This document shows positions 54,801-63,309 of a stretch of DNA of 64,000 nucleotides, piece after piece. This DNA comes from Amaranthus tricolor (Eukaryota; Streptophyta; Magnoliopsida; Caryophyllales; Amaranthaceae), in contig NC_080053.1 in assembly GCF_026212465.1 (NCBI RefSeq), forward strand, positions 1,232,038 through 1,296,037. Reading direction: 5' to 3'. How positions within the stretch are numbered: position 1 is the stretch's first letter; every line of letters begins with the position of its first letter. Both the position numbers and the translations under genes were made by a program. The notes below the pieces were generated by a model. That model was not told where the DNA came from. It did no database searches and saw nothing but the letters and a program-made list of their open reading frames with translations.

Positions 54801-56297
54801 AGCTATTTTTCTAAAAATTCTTTGAGCAAATAATTTTGGTAGTCCTGATATAAATTTTTCTTTCCAAAAACTTTGATTGCAATCTTGTCTTTGTAAAACA
54901 TAACTAAAGAAGGTATCTTTATACCATCTATAGTCACTTAATGTTGGGCAACGTAAATTTTGTAAAATCGTTTCTCCAGAAGAAAGAGTTTGAGTAGGGT
55001 TACCGACAAAATGAAAGGCAATAACTATGATTAAGAAATCACAGCAGTCAGATTTTTGAAATACATTTCCTTGATCATCCATGATGTCAGTAACGTGATT
55101 CAAAATTTCTAATCTGTCTTGTAAAGTGAGAAGATTATCCCACCAGTTTTTTAATTGCCCAGTAAAACCTGATATAATAAAACCAAAAATTATTTGTTCA
55201 TCCAAAGGTTTTGCCTTGTAAGCTACAATAGCCATTCCCATATTTTGAAGAGTATTAAGAATTTCATAATCAGATTTTCCATCTATGTTCCATTCATGGA
55301 TCATATCTGGGGAAAAGGATTTGGAGGTAAATGTAGACCTTTCTTCATATTGAAGATCAACAGGAGTAGGCCTAGGATAATAGTTTTTTGTAGGGATATT
55401 CTTCCAAGATGATCGTATTTTATTAATTTGATGAGGATCATTATCAGATTCTTGAAATTGCTTTGCAACTTTTGAAATGATTAAAGACTCAGAATTTTCT
55501 TCATCAGAAGATATCTCTGAACTTTGATATTTACTCAAAACCTTAATATGACTTGGACTATCTGCTAATTTTTGTAAAGATTTTTGAATTTTATCTAACA
55601 CTGCAGAATTAGAGTTAGAAGAAGTAAAACCATTTTTTGGAAACATTTGAGTCATAGGTATAGTTAATCCTGGTGGTTTGAAATGCGGTGCAGAAACCTT
55701 ATTAGATCCTAATGATGCAATCGTATTAGGGGCTATGGATCTAGAGGTTTCTTTTTGTAAATTATCAACCTTATTTGAAAGTTGATCTACTTGTGTAGCA
55801 ACGGTATGAAGGATTTGATTTGTAAAATTATTTTGATGATAAATTTTAATGATGTCTTCTACATTTGGAGTTTTATCTGTTTGATCTACTCTTCCTTCTT
55901 TAAAAGGACTAGCCTTTATTTCACGGTCATAATAGGGAAAAGTAATATTTTGTAATGGTGGATGAACTGAACTAATTGTTTGTCCATCCTTCAAAACCCA
56001 ATTTTTTTGAAGTTTGGTTTGTACAAATATGTGATTTTGAGAATATGGATTAGCAATACCTTGTTTTTCACAAAACAATAAAAACCATGTAAAAAACGGG
56101 ATATTAATTTGAATAGTATTCATATCTTTATACCATACATCTCTTATTGAGTCTTTAAAGGAGCGAGGAAAAGATCTAAACCAATCTCGATGTTCAGCAT
56201 TGTGAGAGGAATTAAATTCATCTCTTAGATAGTTTTTATCTATTTCAAAATCTTTAGTAATTGTATTGATAGAGTCAAAATTTTGCATATCAGACAT
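51762..56297 (-). CDS. Caulimovirid polyprotein, 5'-truncated (left copy)
   Basis: A 1,511-codon open frame from the first internal ATG. Domains in order: a conserved N-terminal block (about 15-135), a coiled-coil-like stretch (about 147-185), a Trp-rich coat/Gag-like core (about 330-500), a CCHC knuckle C613-C616-H621-C626, acidic Ser-rich linkers, an aspartic protease (DSGA at 870-873, ILGTP at 936-940), reverse transcriptase (YIDD at 1,220-1,223) and RNase H (D1369, E1410, D1435, D1482). The catalytic residues all look intact. The frame stays open upstream of this ATG for about 50 codons, to the stop at 56,448-56,450 inside the central fragment. The ATG is therefore probably not the native start: the real N-terminus, with the movement protein, is absent. 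It differs from the right copy at residues 1,429 (Arg for Lys) and 1,509 (Lys for Glu). Confidence 0.92.
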   Translation of the reverse strand: MSDMQNFDSINTITKDFEIDKNYLRDEFNSSHNAEHRDWFRSFPRSFKDSIRDVWYKDMNTIQINIPFFTWFLLFCEKQGIANPYSQNHIFVQTKLQKNWVLKDGQTISSVHPPLQNITFPYYDREIKASPFKEGRVDQTDKTPNVEDIIKIYHQNNFTNQILHTVATQVDQLSNKVDNLQKETSRSIAPNTIASLGSNKVSAPHFKPPGLTIPMTQMFPKNGFTSSNSNSAVLDKIQKSLQKLADSPSHIKVLSKYQSSEISSDEENSESLIISKVAKQFQESDNDPHQINKIRSSWKNIPTKNYYPRPTPVDLQYEERSTFTSKSFSPDMIHEWNIDGKSDYEILNTLQNMGMAIVAYKAKPLDEQIIFGFIISGFTGQLKNWWDNLLTLQDRLEILNHVTDIMDDQGNVFQKSDCCDFLIIVIAFHFVGNPTQTLSSGETILQNLRCPTLSDYRWYKDTFFSYVLQRQDCNQSFWKEKFISGLPKLFAQRIFRKIAEHDTDKEQALNNTTYGGLFAFIKKEGLSLCEELKLQAKYTSEKKQSRKEIGCFCEAFGMEAIRAPSTKKKIKKQFSKFSKDKNKNSYPSYYRKKRGKKNFGNFRKSNKAFKIFCYSCGKPGHKANACTTKKKIQELFINDSELGDKISKILLQTPESTSSSSSEKEDDEILQINDQTSDSESSISSSPIKCINVLTDKEKNVEFLFDLVDKIQDKEIKRETLLKLKTMVLGETSTSKNKESIPIPQIEPFNISKLLEKYSSKEMTSKLIPIKNQTLSVKDLQLEINKIKEDIISIKNSLKHLEIKDFELETKLSILENPIYKENLSLGKEKVNGDDDDFITVINKINFQKWYAPVTFQIGDFQKTYIALIDSGADQNCLREGLVPTKFYEKTKTRLYSANSSPMDIKYKISKGKIINENYSFTNTFIIINDIKEEIILGTPFLTQIYPFWVDDKGVHTKILGKQLSFPFLSPMLQKDINLLQNSSVIQSINLIKQKEFQISSLKEEISFQRIEEQLQQSKLQQKIFNLENIFKSKVCADIPNAFWDRKRHIVTLPYEKDFSEKNIPTKARPIQMNSEHLEFCKKEIQTLLDKKLITPSKSPWSCAAFYVMNAAEKERGVPRLVINYKPLNKVLQWIRYPIPNKRDLINRLYKAKIFSKFDMKSGFWQIQIAKEDRYKTAFTVPFGHYEWNVMPFGLKNAPSEFQHIMNDIFNQFSSFIIVYIDDVLIFSHDIDQHFKHLHIFLNTVEKNGLVVSATKMKLFQTKIRFLGHDIYKGTIKPITRSLEFAEKFPNEIKDKTQLQRFLGCLNYISDFFPKLRQICMPLFQRLQKNPPPWSEIHTKTIIELKQKIKSLPCLGIPDPSAFMIVETDASEIGYGGILKQRIDTKEQLVRFHSGLWLGPQKNYSTIKKEILSIVLCVSKFQDDLYNKRFLIRIDCKSAKEVLEKDVKNIVSKQIFARWQAILSVFDFQIEHIRGESNSLPDFLTREFLQGHHNAKEEESARKTQRVPKFR

Positions 56298-56424
56298 TGT
56301 GGGAGATGCAGGTCTAGATGAAGAGATTTGAGAAGTTTGAGAAGCATTTGCTTCATATTCAGGAATAGGAGATTTATATCTGACTTTGATTGGTTCAGAA
56401 ATGACTGAAGTTGTTTTTTGAGGA

Positions 56425-56851
56425 AAAGAAAAAGATTCAAGAATTATTTATTAACGACTCTGAGCTAGGAGATAAAATATCCAAAATATTATTACAAACC
56501 CCTGAGTCTACTTCTTCTTCTTCTTCAGAAAAGGAAGATGACGAAATTTTACAAATTAATGATCAAACTTCTGATTCTGAATCTTCGATTTCTTCCTCTC
56601 CTATCAAATGCATTAATGTTTTAACAGATAAAGAGAAAAATGTGGAATTTCTTTTTGATCTCGTTGACAAAATCCAAGATAAAGAGATCAAAAGAGAAAC
56701 CCTTTTGAAACTCAAAACTATGGTTTTGGGTGAAACCTCTACCTCTAAAAACAAAGAAAGTATTCCAATTCCTCAAATTGAACCTTTCAATATTTCAAAA
56801 TTATTAGAAAAATACTCTTCCAAAGAAATGACTTCTAAATTAATTCCTATT
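56425..56851 (+). pseudogene. Polyprotein fragment in the centre of the palindrome
   Basis: 427 bp identical, as far as I can read, to 58,868-59,294 of the right copy. It encodes the acidic Ser-rich linker from just after the CCHC knuckle (KKIQELF) to SKLIPI before the protease. It is in the plus orientation, so direct to the right copy and inverted to the left one. It has no start or partner domain of its own, and downstream it runs into a different frame of the right arm and stops at TGA near 56,886. It overlaps the left arm end by 8 bp (AAAGAAAA) and the right arm end by 2 bp, which looks like filler DNA joined through microhomology. Confidence 0.9.
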
Positions 56852-56984
56852 TTCTTTTCCTCAAAAAACAACTTCAGTCATTTCTGAACCAATCAAAGTC
56901 AGATATAAATCTCCTATTCCTGAATATGAAGCAAATGCTTCTCAAACTTCTCAAATCTCTTCATCTAGACCTGCATCTCCCACA

Positions 56985-59900
56985 ATGTCTGATATGCAAA
57001 ATTTTGACTCTATCAATACAATTACTAAAGATTTTGAAATAGATAAAAACTATCTAAGAGATGAATTTAATTCCTCTCACAATGCTGAACATCGAGATTG
57101 GTTTAGATCTTTTCCTCGCTCCTTTAAAGACTCAATAAGAGATGTATGGTATAAAGATATGAATACTATTCAAATTAATATCCCGTTTTTTACATGGTTT
57201 TTATTGTTTTGTGAAAAACAAGGTATTGCTAATCCATATTCTCAAAATCACATATTTGTACAAACCAAACTTCAAAAAAATTGGGTTTTGAAGGATGGAC
57301 AAACAATTAGTTCAGTTCATCCACCATTACAAAATATTACTTTTCCCTATTATGACCGTGAAATAAAGGCTAGTCCTTTTAAAGAAGGAAGAGTAGATCA
57401 AACAGATAAAACTCCAAATGTAGAAGACATCATTAAAATTTATCATCAAAATAATTTTACAAATCAAATCCTTCATACCGTTGCTACACAAGTAGATCAA
57501 CTTTCAAATAAGGTTGATAATTTACAAAAAGAAACCTCTAGATCCATAGCCCCTAATACGATTGCATCATTAGGATCTAATAAGGTTTCTGCACCGCATT
57601 TCAAACCACCAGGATTAACTATACCTATGACTCAAATGTTTCCAAAAAATGGTTTTACTTCTTCTAACTCTAATTCTGCAGTGTTAGATAAAATTCAAAA
57701 ATCTTTACAAAAATTAGCAGATAGTCCAAGTCATATTAAGGTTTTGAGTAAATATCAAAGTTCAGAGATATCTTCTGATGAAGAAAATTCTGAGTCTTTA
57801 ATCATTTCAAAAGTTGCAAAGCAATTTCAAGAATCTGATAATGATCCTCATCAAATTAATAAAATACGATCATCTTGGAAGAATATCCCTACAAAAAACT
57901 ATTATCCTAGGCCTACTCCTGTTGATCTTCAATATGAAGAAAGGTCTACATTTACCTCCAAATCCTTTTCCCCAGATATGATCCATGAATGGAACATAGA
58001 TGGAAAATCTGATTATGAAATTCTTAATACTCTTCAAAATATGGGAATGGCTATTGTAGCTTACAAGGCAAAACCTTTGGATGAACAAATAATTTTTGGT
58101 TTTATTATATCAGGTTTTACTGGGCAATTAAAAAACTGGTGGGATAATCTTCTCACTTTACAAGACAGATTAGAAATTTTGAATCACGTTACTGACATCA
58201 TGGATGATCAAGGAAATGTATTTCAAAAATCTGACTGCTGTGATTTCTTAATCATAGTTATTGCCTTTCATTTTGTCGGTAACCCTACTCAAACTCTTTC
58301 TTCTGGAGAAACGATTTTACAAAATTTACGTTGCCCAACATTAAGTGACTATAGATGGTATAAAGATACCTTCTTTAGTTATGTTTTACAAAGACAAGAT
58401 TGCAATCAAAGTTTTTGGAAAGAAAAATTTATATCAGGACTACCAAAATTATTTGCTCAAAGAATTTTTAGAAAAATAGCTGAACATGATACAGATAAAG
58501 AACAAGCTCTTAATAATACTACTTATGGAGGACTTTTCGCTTTCATTAAAAAGGAAGGTCTTTCTTTATGTGAAGAACTCAAACTCCAAGCCAAATATAC
58601 CTCTGAAAAGAAACAATCTAGGAAAGAAATTGGATGTTTCTGTGAAGCATTTGGTATGGAAGCTATTAGAGCTCCCTCTACAAAAAAGAAAATTAAAAAA
58701 CAATTTTCTAAATTTTCAAAAGATAAAAATAAAAATTCTTATCCTTCTTATTATCGAAAGAAACGAGGAAAGAAAAATTTCGGAAATTTCCGAAAATCAA
58801 ACAAAGCTTTCAAAATCTTTTGTTATTCGTGTGGAAAACCTGGACATAAAGCAAATGCTTGTACCACAAAGAAAAAGATTCAAGAATTATTTATTAACGA
58901 CTCTGAGCTAGGAGATAAAATATCCAAAATATTATTACAAACCCCTGAGTCTACTTCTTCTTCTTCTTCAGAAAAGGAAGATGACGAAATTTTACAAATT
59001 AATGATCAAACTTCTGATTCTGAATCTTCGATTTCTTCCTCTCCTATCAAATGCATTAATGTTTTAACAGATAAAGAGAAAAATGTGGAATTTCTTTTTG
59101 ATCTCGTTGACAAAATCCAAGATAAAGAGATCAAAAGAGAAACCCTTTTGAAACTCAAAACTATGGTTTTGGGTGAAACCTCTACCTCTAAAAACAAAGA
59201 AAGTATTCCAATTCCTCAAATTGAACCTTTCAATATTTCAAAATTATTAGAAAAATACTCTTCCAAAGAAATGACTTCTAAATTAATTCCTATTAAGAAT
59301 CAAACTCTTTCGGTCAAAGATCTTCAACTTGAAATAAATAAAATCAAAGAAGACATCATTTCTATCAAAAATAGTTTAAAGCATTTAGAAATCAAAGATT
59401 TCGAACTTGAAACAAAATTATCTATTTTAGAAAACCCCATCTATAAAGAAAATCTTTCTTTGGGAAAAGAGAAAGTTAATGGGGATGATGATGATTTTAT
59501 CACTGTTATTAATAAAATTAATTTTCAAAAATGGTATGCACCAGTTACTTTTCAAATTGGAGATTTTCAAAAAACCTATATTGCTTTAATTGATAGTGGA
59601 GCGGATCAAAATTGCTTAAGGGAAGGATTAGTCCCAACTAAATTTTATGAAAAAACAAAAACTCGGTTATATAGTGCAAATAGTTCACCCATGGATATTA
59701 AATATAAAATTTCAAAAGGAAAGATCATAAATGAAAATTATAGTTTTACTAATACTTTCATTATTATTAATGATATTAAGGAAGAAATAATATTAGGCAC
59801 TCCCTTTTTAACACAAATTTATCCTTTTTGGGTTGATGACAAAGGTGTTCATACAAAAATTTTAGGGAAACAATTATCATTTCCTTTTTTAAGTCCCATG

Positions 59901-61520
59901 TTACAAAAAGATATTAATTTATTACAAAATTCTTCAGTAATACAAAGTATAAATTTAATAAAACAAAAAGAATTTCAAATTTCTTCTTTAAAAGAAGAAA
60001 TTTCTTTTCAAAGGATTGAAGAACAATTACAACAATCAAAATTGCAACAAAAAATTTTTAATTTAGAAAATATTTTTAAATCAAAAGTTTGTGCTGATAT
60101 TCCAAATGCCTTTTGGGATAGAAAAAGGCATATTGTCACATTGCCATATGAAAAAGATTTCTCTGAAAAAAATATTCCTACAAAAGCTAGACCCATCCAA
60201 ATGAATTCTGAGCATCTTGAATTCTGCAAGAAAGAAATTCAAACTCTTTTAGATAAAAAATTAATAACTCCATCCAAATCTCCTTGGAGCTGTGCAGCAT
60301 TTTATGTTATGAATGCAGCAGAAAAAGAAAGAGGAGTTCCTAGATTAGTTATTAATTACAAACCTTTAAACAAAGTTCTTCAATGGATAAGATATCCAAT
60401 CCCAAATAAAAGAGATTTAATTAATCGCTTATATAAAGCCAAAATATTTTCAAAATTTGATATGAAATCTGGTTTCTGGCAAATACAAATTGCTAAAGAA
60501 GATAGGTATAAAACTGCATTCACGGTACCATTTGGACATTATGAGTGGAATGTAATGCCTTTTGGACTTAAAAATGCTCCTTCTGAATTTCAACATATAA
60601 TGAATGATATTTTCAATCAATTTTCTTCATTCATAATTGTTTATATAGATGATGTTTTAATTTTTTCTCATGATATTGATCAACATTTCAAACATTTACA
60701 TATATTTCTAAACACTGTTGAAAAAAATGGTTTAGTAGTTTCTGCCACTAAAATGAAATTATTTCAAACAAAAATTAGATTTTTGGGACATGACATTTAT
60801 AAAGGAACAATCAAGCCAATTACAAGGTCTTTAGAATTTGCAGAAAAATTCCCTAACGAAATTAAAGACAAAACCCAGTTACAAAGATTTTTGGGATGTC
60901 TAAATTATATATCAGATTTTTTCCCAAAGCTCAGACAAATTTGCATGCCCCTCTTTCAAAGACTTCAAAAAAATCCGCCTCCCTGGTCAGAAATTCATAC
61001 TAAGACTATTATTGAATTAAAACAAAAAATCAAATCACTTCCATGTCTAGGCATTCCAGATCCATCTGCATTCATGATAGTAGAAACAGATGCATCAGAA
61101 ATAGGATATGGTGGCATATTAAAACAAAGAATAGATACAAAAGAACAATTAGTTAGATTTCATTCAGGTCTCTGGCTCGGACCTCAAAAAAATTATTCTA
61201 CCATTAAAAAGGAAATTTTATCTATAGTACTATGCGTTTCAAAATTTCAAGATGATCTTTACAACAAAAAATTTTTGATAAGGATCGACTGCAAATCTGC
61301 AAAAGAGGTTCTAGAAAAGGATGTCAAAAACATTGTTTCTAAACAAATTTTTGCAAGATGGCAAGCAATTTTATCAGTATTTGATTTTCAAATAGAGCAT
61401 ATAAGAGGCGAAAGTAACTCTCTCCCTGATTTCTTAACCAGAGAATTTCTACAGGGACATCATAATGCCAAGGAAGAAGAATCAGCAAGAAAAACTCAAA
61501 GGGTTCCAGAGTTCAGATGA
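56985..61520 (+). CDS. Caulimovirid polyprotein, 5'-truncated (right copy)
   Basis: Same 1,511-codon layout as the left copy: coiled coil, coat-like core, CCHC knuckle at about 58,821-58,862, protease DSGA at about 59,592-59,603, reverse transcriptase YIDD at about 60,642-60,653 and RNase H to the C-terminus. The frame continues upstream of the ATG without a stop to 56,844, where filler sequence supplies TAA at 56,841-56,843. In related viruses one long ORF begins with a movement protein, so this is the C-terminal four-fifths or so of such a polyprotein. Lys1429 and Glu1509 distinguish it from the left copy. The intact catalytic residues and absence of internal stops argue for a young insertion. 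Confidence 0.92.
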   Translation: MSDMQNFDSINTITKDFEIDKNYLRDEFNSSHNAEHRDWFRSFPRSFKDSIRDVWYKDMNTIQINIPFFTWFLLFCEKQGIANPYSQNHIFVQTKLQKNWVLKDGQTISSVHPPLQNITFPYYDREIKASPFKEGRVDQTDKTPNVEDIIKIYHQNNFTNQILHTVATQVDQLSNKVDNLQKETSRSIAPNTIASLGSNKVSAPHFKPPGLTIPMTQMFPKNGFTSSNSNSAVLDKIQKSLQKLADSPSHIKVLSKYQSSEISSDEENSESLIISKVAKQFQESDNDPHQINKIRSSWKNIPTKNYYPRPTPVDLQYEERSTFTSKSFSPDMIHEWNIDGKSDYEILNTLQNMGMAIVAYKAKPLDEQIIFGFIISGFTGQLKNWWDNLLTLQDRLEILNHVTDIMDDQGNVFQKSDCCDFLIIVIAFHFVGNPTQTLSSGETILQNLRCPTLSDYRWYKDTFFSYVLQRQDCNQSFWKEKFISGLPKLFAQRIFRKIAEHDTDKEQALNNTTYGGLFAFIKKEGLSLCEELKLQAKYTSEKKQSRKEIGCFCEAFGMEAIRAPSTKKKIKKQFSKFSKDKNKNSYPSYYRKKRGKKNFGNFRKSNKAFKIFCYSCGKPGHKANACTTKKKIQELFINDSELGDKISKILLQTPESTSSSSSEKEDDEILQINDQTSDSESSISSSPIKCINVLTDKEKNVEFLFDLVDKIQDKEIKRETLLKLKTMVLGETSTSKNKESIPIPQIEPFNISKLLEKYSSKEMTSKLIPIKNQTLSVKDLQLEINKIKEDIISIKNSLKHLEIKDFELETKLSILENPIYKENLSLGKEKVNGDDDDFITVINKINFQKWYAPVTFQIGDFQKTYIALIDSGADQNCLREGLVPTKFYEKTKTRLYSANSSPMDIKYKISKGKIINENYSFTNTFIIINDIKEEIILGTPFLTQIYPFWVDDKGVHTKILGKQLSFPFLSPMLQKDINLLQNSSVIQSINLIKQKEFQISSLKEEISFQRIEEQLQQSKLQQKIFNLENIFKSKVCADIPNAFWDRKRHIVTLPYEKDFSEKNIPTKARPIQMNSEHLEFCKKEIQTLLDKKLITPSKSPWSCAAFYVMNAAEKERGVPRLVINYKPLNKVLQWIRYPIPNKRDLINRLYKAKIFSKFDMKSGFWQIQIAKEDRYKTAFTVPFGHYEWNVMPFGLKNAPSEFQHIMNDIFNQFSSFIIVYIDDVLIFSHDIDQHFKHLHIFLNTVEKNGLVVSATKMKLFQTKIRFLGHDIYKGTIKPITRSLEFAEKFPNEIKDKTQLQRFLGCLNYISDFFPKLRQICMPLFQRLQKNPPPWSEIHTKTIIELKQKIKSLPCLGIPDPSAFMIVETDASEIGYGGILKQRIDTKEQLVRFHSGLWLGPQKNYSTIKKEILSIVLCVSKFQDDLYNKKFLIRIDCKSAKEVLEKDVKNIVSKQIFARWQAILSVFDFQIEHIRGESNSLPDFLTREFLQGHHNAKEEESARKTQRVPEFR

Positions 61521-62769
61521 TTACGAAATGGAACCAGATCCAAAACCAAACAAAACAGAACAAAATAAATTTTCATCCTCCAAAAATCTTCAAACTACCC
61601 TATCCATTTCAAACAAATTTACTCAACTAAATGATTTTCCCCCACTTCCATATTCACAAATTGTTCAAGAGCCTACTTCACAAAATATTATTTCAAATTC
61701 AAAACAAAAAGAACCAACTACAAAAATACCAACACAAAGCTTTACCAAATCTGCATACATTACAAAAACCGAAATAGAAAATGTATATCTCACTAATTTT
61801 ACAATTCCTCAAAGCCCACAAATTATTAATTCAATCAATCAAAAAACTTTTCCAAAAGGTTGCGAATGGATACCAGAAAATCGTTTTAAAACTCAAAGGT
61901 TTTATGAATTTATTTTAGTAGATTCAAACTCTGTTGAAATCCAACATATCAAGGATTCTTCAGAAAAAATAATTTATTCAAAATGTATTTTTAAGAAAAT
62001 TATTTCGTCTGTAGAATGGGGAGACCCTTATGCAGAACGAATTTTTTCAAAAAGATTTTTCCCTCAAAATTACTCATACTATGATTACAAAATGGCCTGG
62101 TATAGAGCATTTTTATTCAGACCATTTGATCATTCATGGTTTTTTATATTTGACAAATATTGTCCAAAGAAATATCCTATGTGGTTTTATCATTGGTGGT
62201 ATTTATTTGGACCAACTCCTCAAATTTATCCAAAAGAATGCAATGAGGGTTTCACAACTTTTGTTGCCAATTCAAATTATCAAGCTTATGAAACTCCAGT
62301 CATGTTTCATGCAGAATTTAAAATTCCATGGATTCTATGTTGGAGTTACTGTCTCAAACAACACCTTCCACGTCCATATCCATATTCATTAATAAGAGAA
62401 TTCAAAATTAAATGGTGGGACAAATTTACCTTAGAAATTTGTTCAACAAAAAATGTTATCTCCTTTTTTCAAACCGGTATAAAAATGGAATACCAATCTC
62501 CATCAACCACCAACAAACCTTCACCCTCAAAAGCAACATCAAATTCAAACTCTCCTCAACACAATAAAAATCCCAAAGTAGAAAGTCCAAATTCAGAATC
62601 ATTATCTAAAGTCCAGAAAGCTATTCTCAAAAAGATCCTTGAAGATCCACAATATGCAAAGAAAATATTATCAGAAGAATCCTCTGATGAGATTTTATCG
62701 GAGTTTTCAAATGAGTCTTATGATCCAACATTTGGTGGCCCATTTGCTCAAGATCCATACGACTTTTAA
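61465..62769 (+). CDS. Caulimovirid second ORF, unknown function (right copy)
   Basis: 434 residues, the same protein as the left copy. Its ATG lies inside the polyprotein end, overlapping by 56 nt in the +1 frame. The one nucleotide difference between arms in the overlap (CAG here, CAA on the left) changes polyprotein residue 1,509 but is silent in this ORF. The aromatic core (about 125-320) looks like a folded domain between two disordered ends. The short distance to the promoter region (direct repeat at 62,791) fits the last gene on the viral map. No function can be given. Confidence 0.8.
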   Translation: MPRKKNQQEKLKGFQSSDDYEMEPDPKPNKTEQNKFSSSKNLQTTLSISNKFTQLNDFPPLPYSQIVQEPTSQNIISNSKQKEPTTKIPTQSFTKSAYITKTEIENVYLTNFTIPQSPQIINSINQKTFPKGCEWIPENRFKTQRFYEFILVDSNSVEIQHIKDSSEKIIYSKCIFKKIISSVEWGDPYAERIFSKRFFPQNYSYYDYKMAWYRAFLFRPFDHSWFFIFDKYCPKKYPMWFYHWWYLFGPTPQIYPKECNEGFTTFVANSNYQAYETPVMFHAEFKIPWILCWSYCLKQHLPRPYPYSLIREFKIKWWDKFTLEICSTKNVISFFQTGIKMEYQSPSTTNKPSPSKATSNSNSPQHNKNPKVESPNSESLSKVQKAILKKILEDPQYAKKILSEESSDEILSEFSNESYDPTFGGPFAQDPYDF

Positions 62770-62790
62770 TATTGAGTTCACAAAAGTTCA

Positions 62791-62936
62791 ATTCAAATGT
62801 TCAACAACTCAAATTAATTCATCCGGAAGCACAAACGTAAGCAATGACGAAATCAAAAGTATCATTCAAATGTTCAACAACTCAAATTAATTCATCCGGA
62901 AGCACAAACGTAAGCAATGACGAAATCAAAAGCATC
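62791..62936 (+). promoter_or_regulatory. 73-bp direct repeat with two as-1-like motifs, right arm
   Basis: Two tandem copies (62,791-62,863 and 62,864-62,936) begin ATTCAAATGTTCAACAACTC. Each carries ACGTAAGCAATGACG (62,835-62,849 and 62,908-62,922), close to the as-1 element of the caulimoviral 35S promoter. In known promoters such elements respond to salicylic acid and auxin through TGA factors; that response is inferred here. They lie 214-301 bp upstream of the TATA box. Confidence 0.6.
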
Positions 62937-63045
62937 TCCAACAGTAATTCAAAGCATCTTCAACAGTAAAGCATCTCCAACAGTGATTCAAAGCATCTTC
63001 AACAGTAAAGCATCTTCAATAGTAATTCAAAGCATCTTCTACAGT
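62929..63045 (+). repeat. Three 39-bp tandem repeats upstream of the right viral TATA box
   Basis: Exactly 117 bp: alternating 22-bp and 17-bp blocks that start AAAGCATCT, three rounds of each, with small base changes (CTCC/CTTC, GTAATTC/GTGATTC). The sequence matches the mirror repeats in the left arm base for base where I compared it. Confidence 0.8.
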
Positions 63046-63135
63046 ATTATAGTGTAACTTTAATAATTATGTTTGTACTATTTCTCTTTAATTTCTTATT
63101 GGAAGAGCAGATTGCACCTTATCTCTTCCTTTGTG

Positions 63136-63145
63136 TATAAATAAA
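63136..63145 (+). promoter_or_regulatory. Viral TATA box, right arm
   Basis: TATAAATAAA, followed by a likely transcription start about 25-35 bp downstream, near 63,165. In the circular virus this promoter makes the pregenomic RNA. In this linear integrated copy it reads to the right, out of the virus and into the PAD4-like gene on the same strand. Confidence 0.65.
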
Positions 63146-63203
63146 GTGTCTAGCTCTAAGATGAGAGCATCCTGTAATTTTCTTTTGTTTAAGTCTTATC
63201 TCA

Positions 63204-63209
63204 AATAAA
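63204..63209 (+). terminator. Viral poly(A) signal AATAAA, right arm
   Basis: AATAAA about 60 bp after the TATA box, within the expected terminal redundancy of the viral RNA. Caulimovirid poly(A) signals close to the cap are often read through on the first pass, so it need not block readthrough into the host gene. Confidence 0.55.
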
Positions 63210-63309
63210 TCTAACTTTCTTTACTTATCTTATTATTATCAATTATATAATAAGATTTATATCCACAAAATTATTAAATTATTTTCTCTATCGATCCTGT
63301 ACTCCCTAT

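Larger units (their letters stand above)
49972..56432 (-). repeat. Left arm of the viral inverted repeat (6,461 bp)
   Basis: Left coordinate p pairs with right coordinate 113,282 minus p across the arm. Both end bases, the start codons, stop codons, TATA box and poly(A) signal all obey this rule, so I see no net insertion or deletion between arms. Pairing stops at 49,972 (host RPA fragment beyond) and at 56,432 (central spacer beyond). The protein products differ at only two residues from those of the right arm. Confidence 0.95.

Noticed and set aside
53053..60229. Short antisense and alternate-frame open frames inside the viral polyprotein genes (for example 53,053-53,274, 54,371-54,796, 58,486-58,911)
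   Set aside because: They overlap well-supported protease, RT and coat coding sequence, have no recognisable domains and occur as mirror pairs simply because the arms are duplicated.
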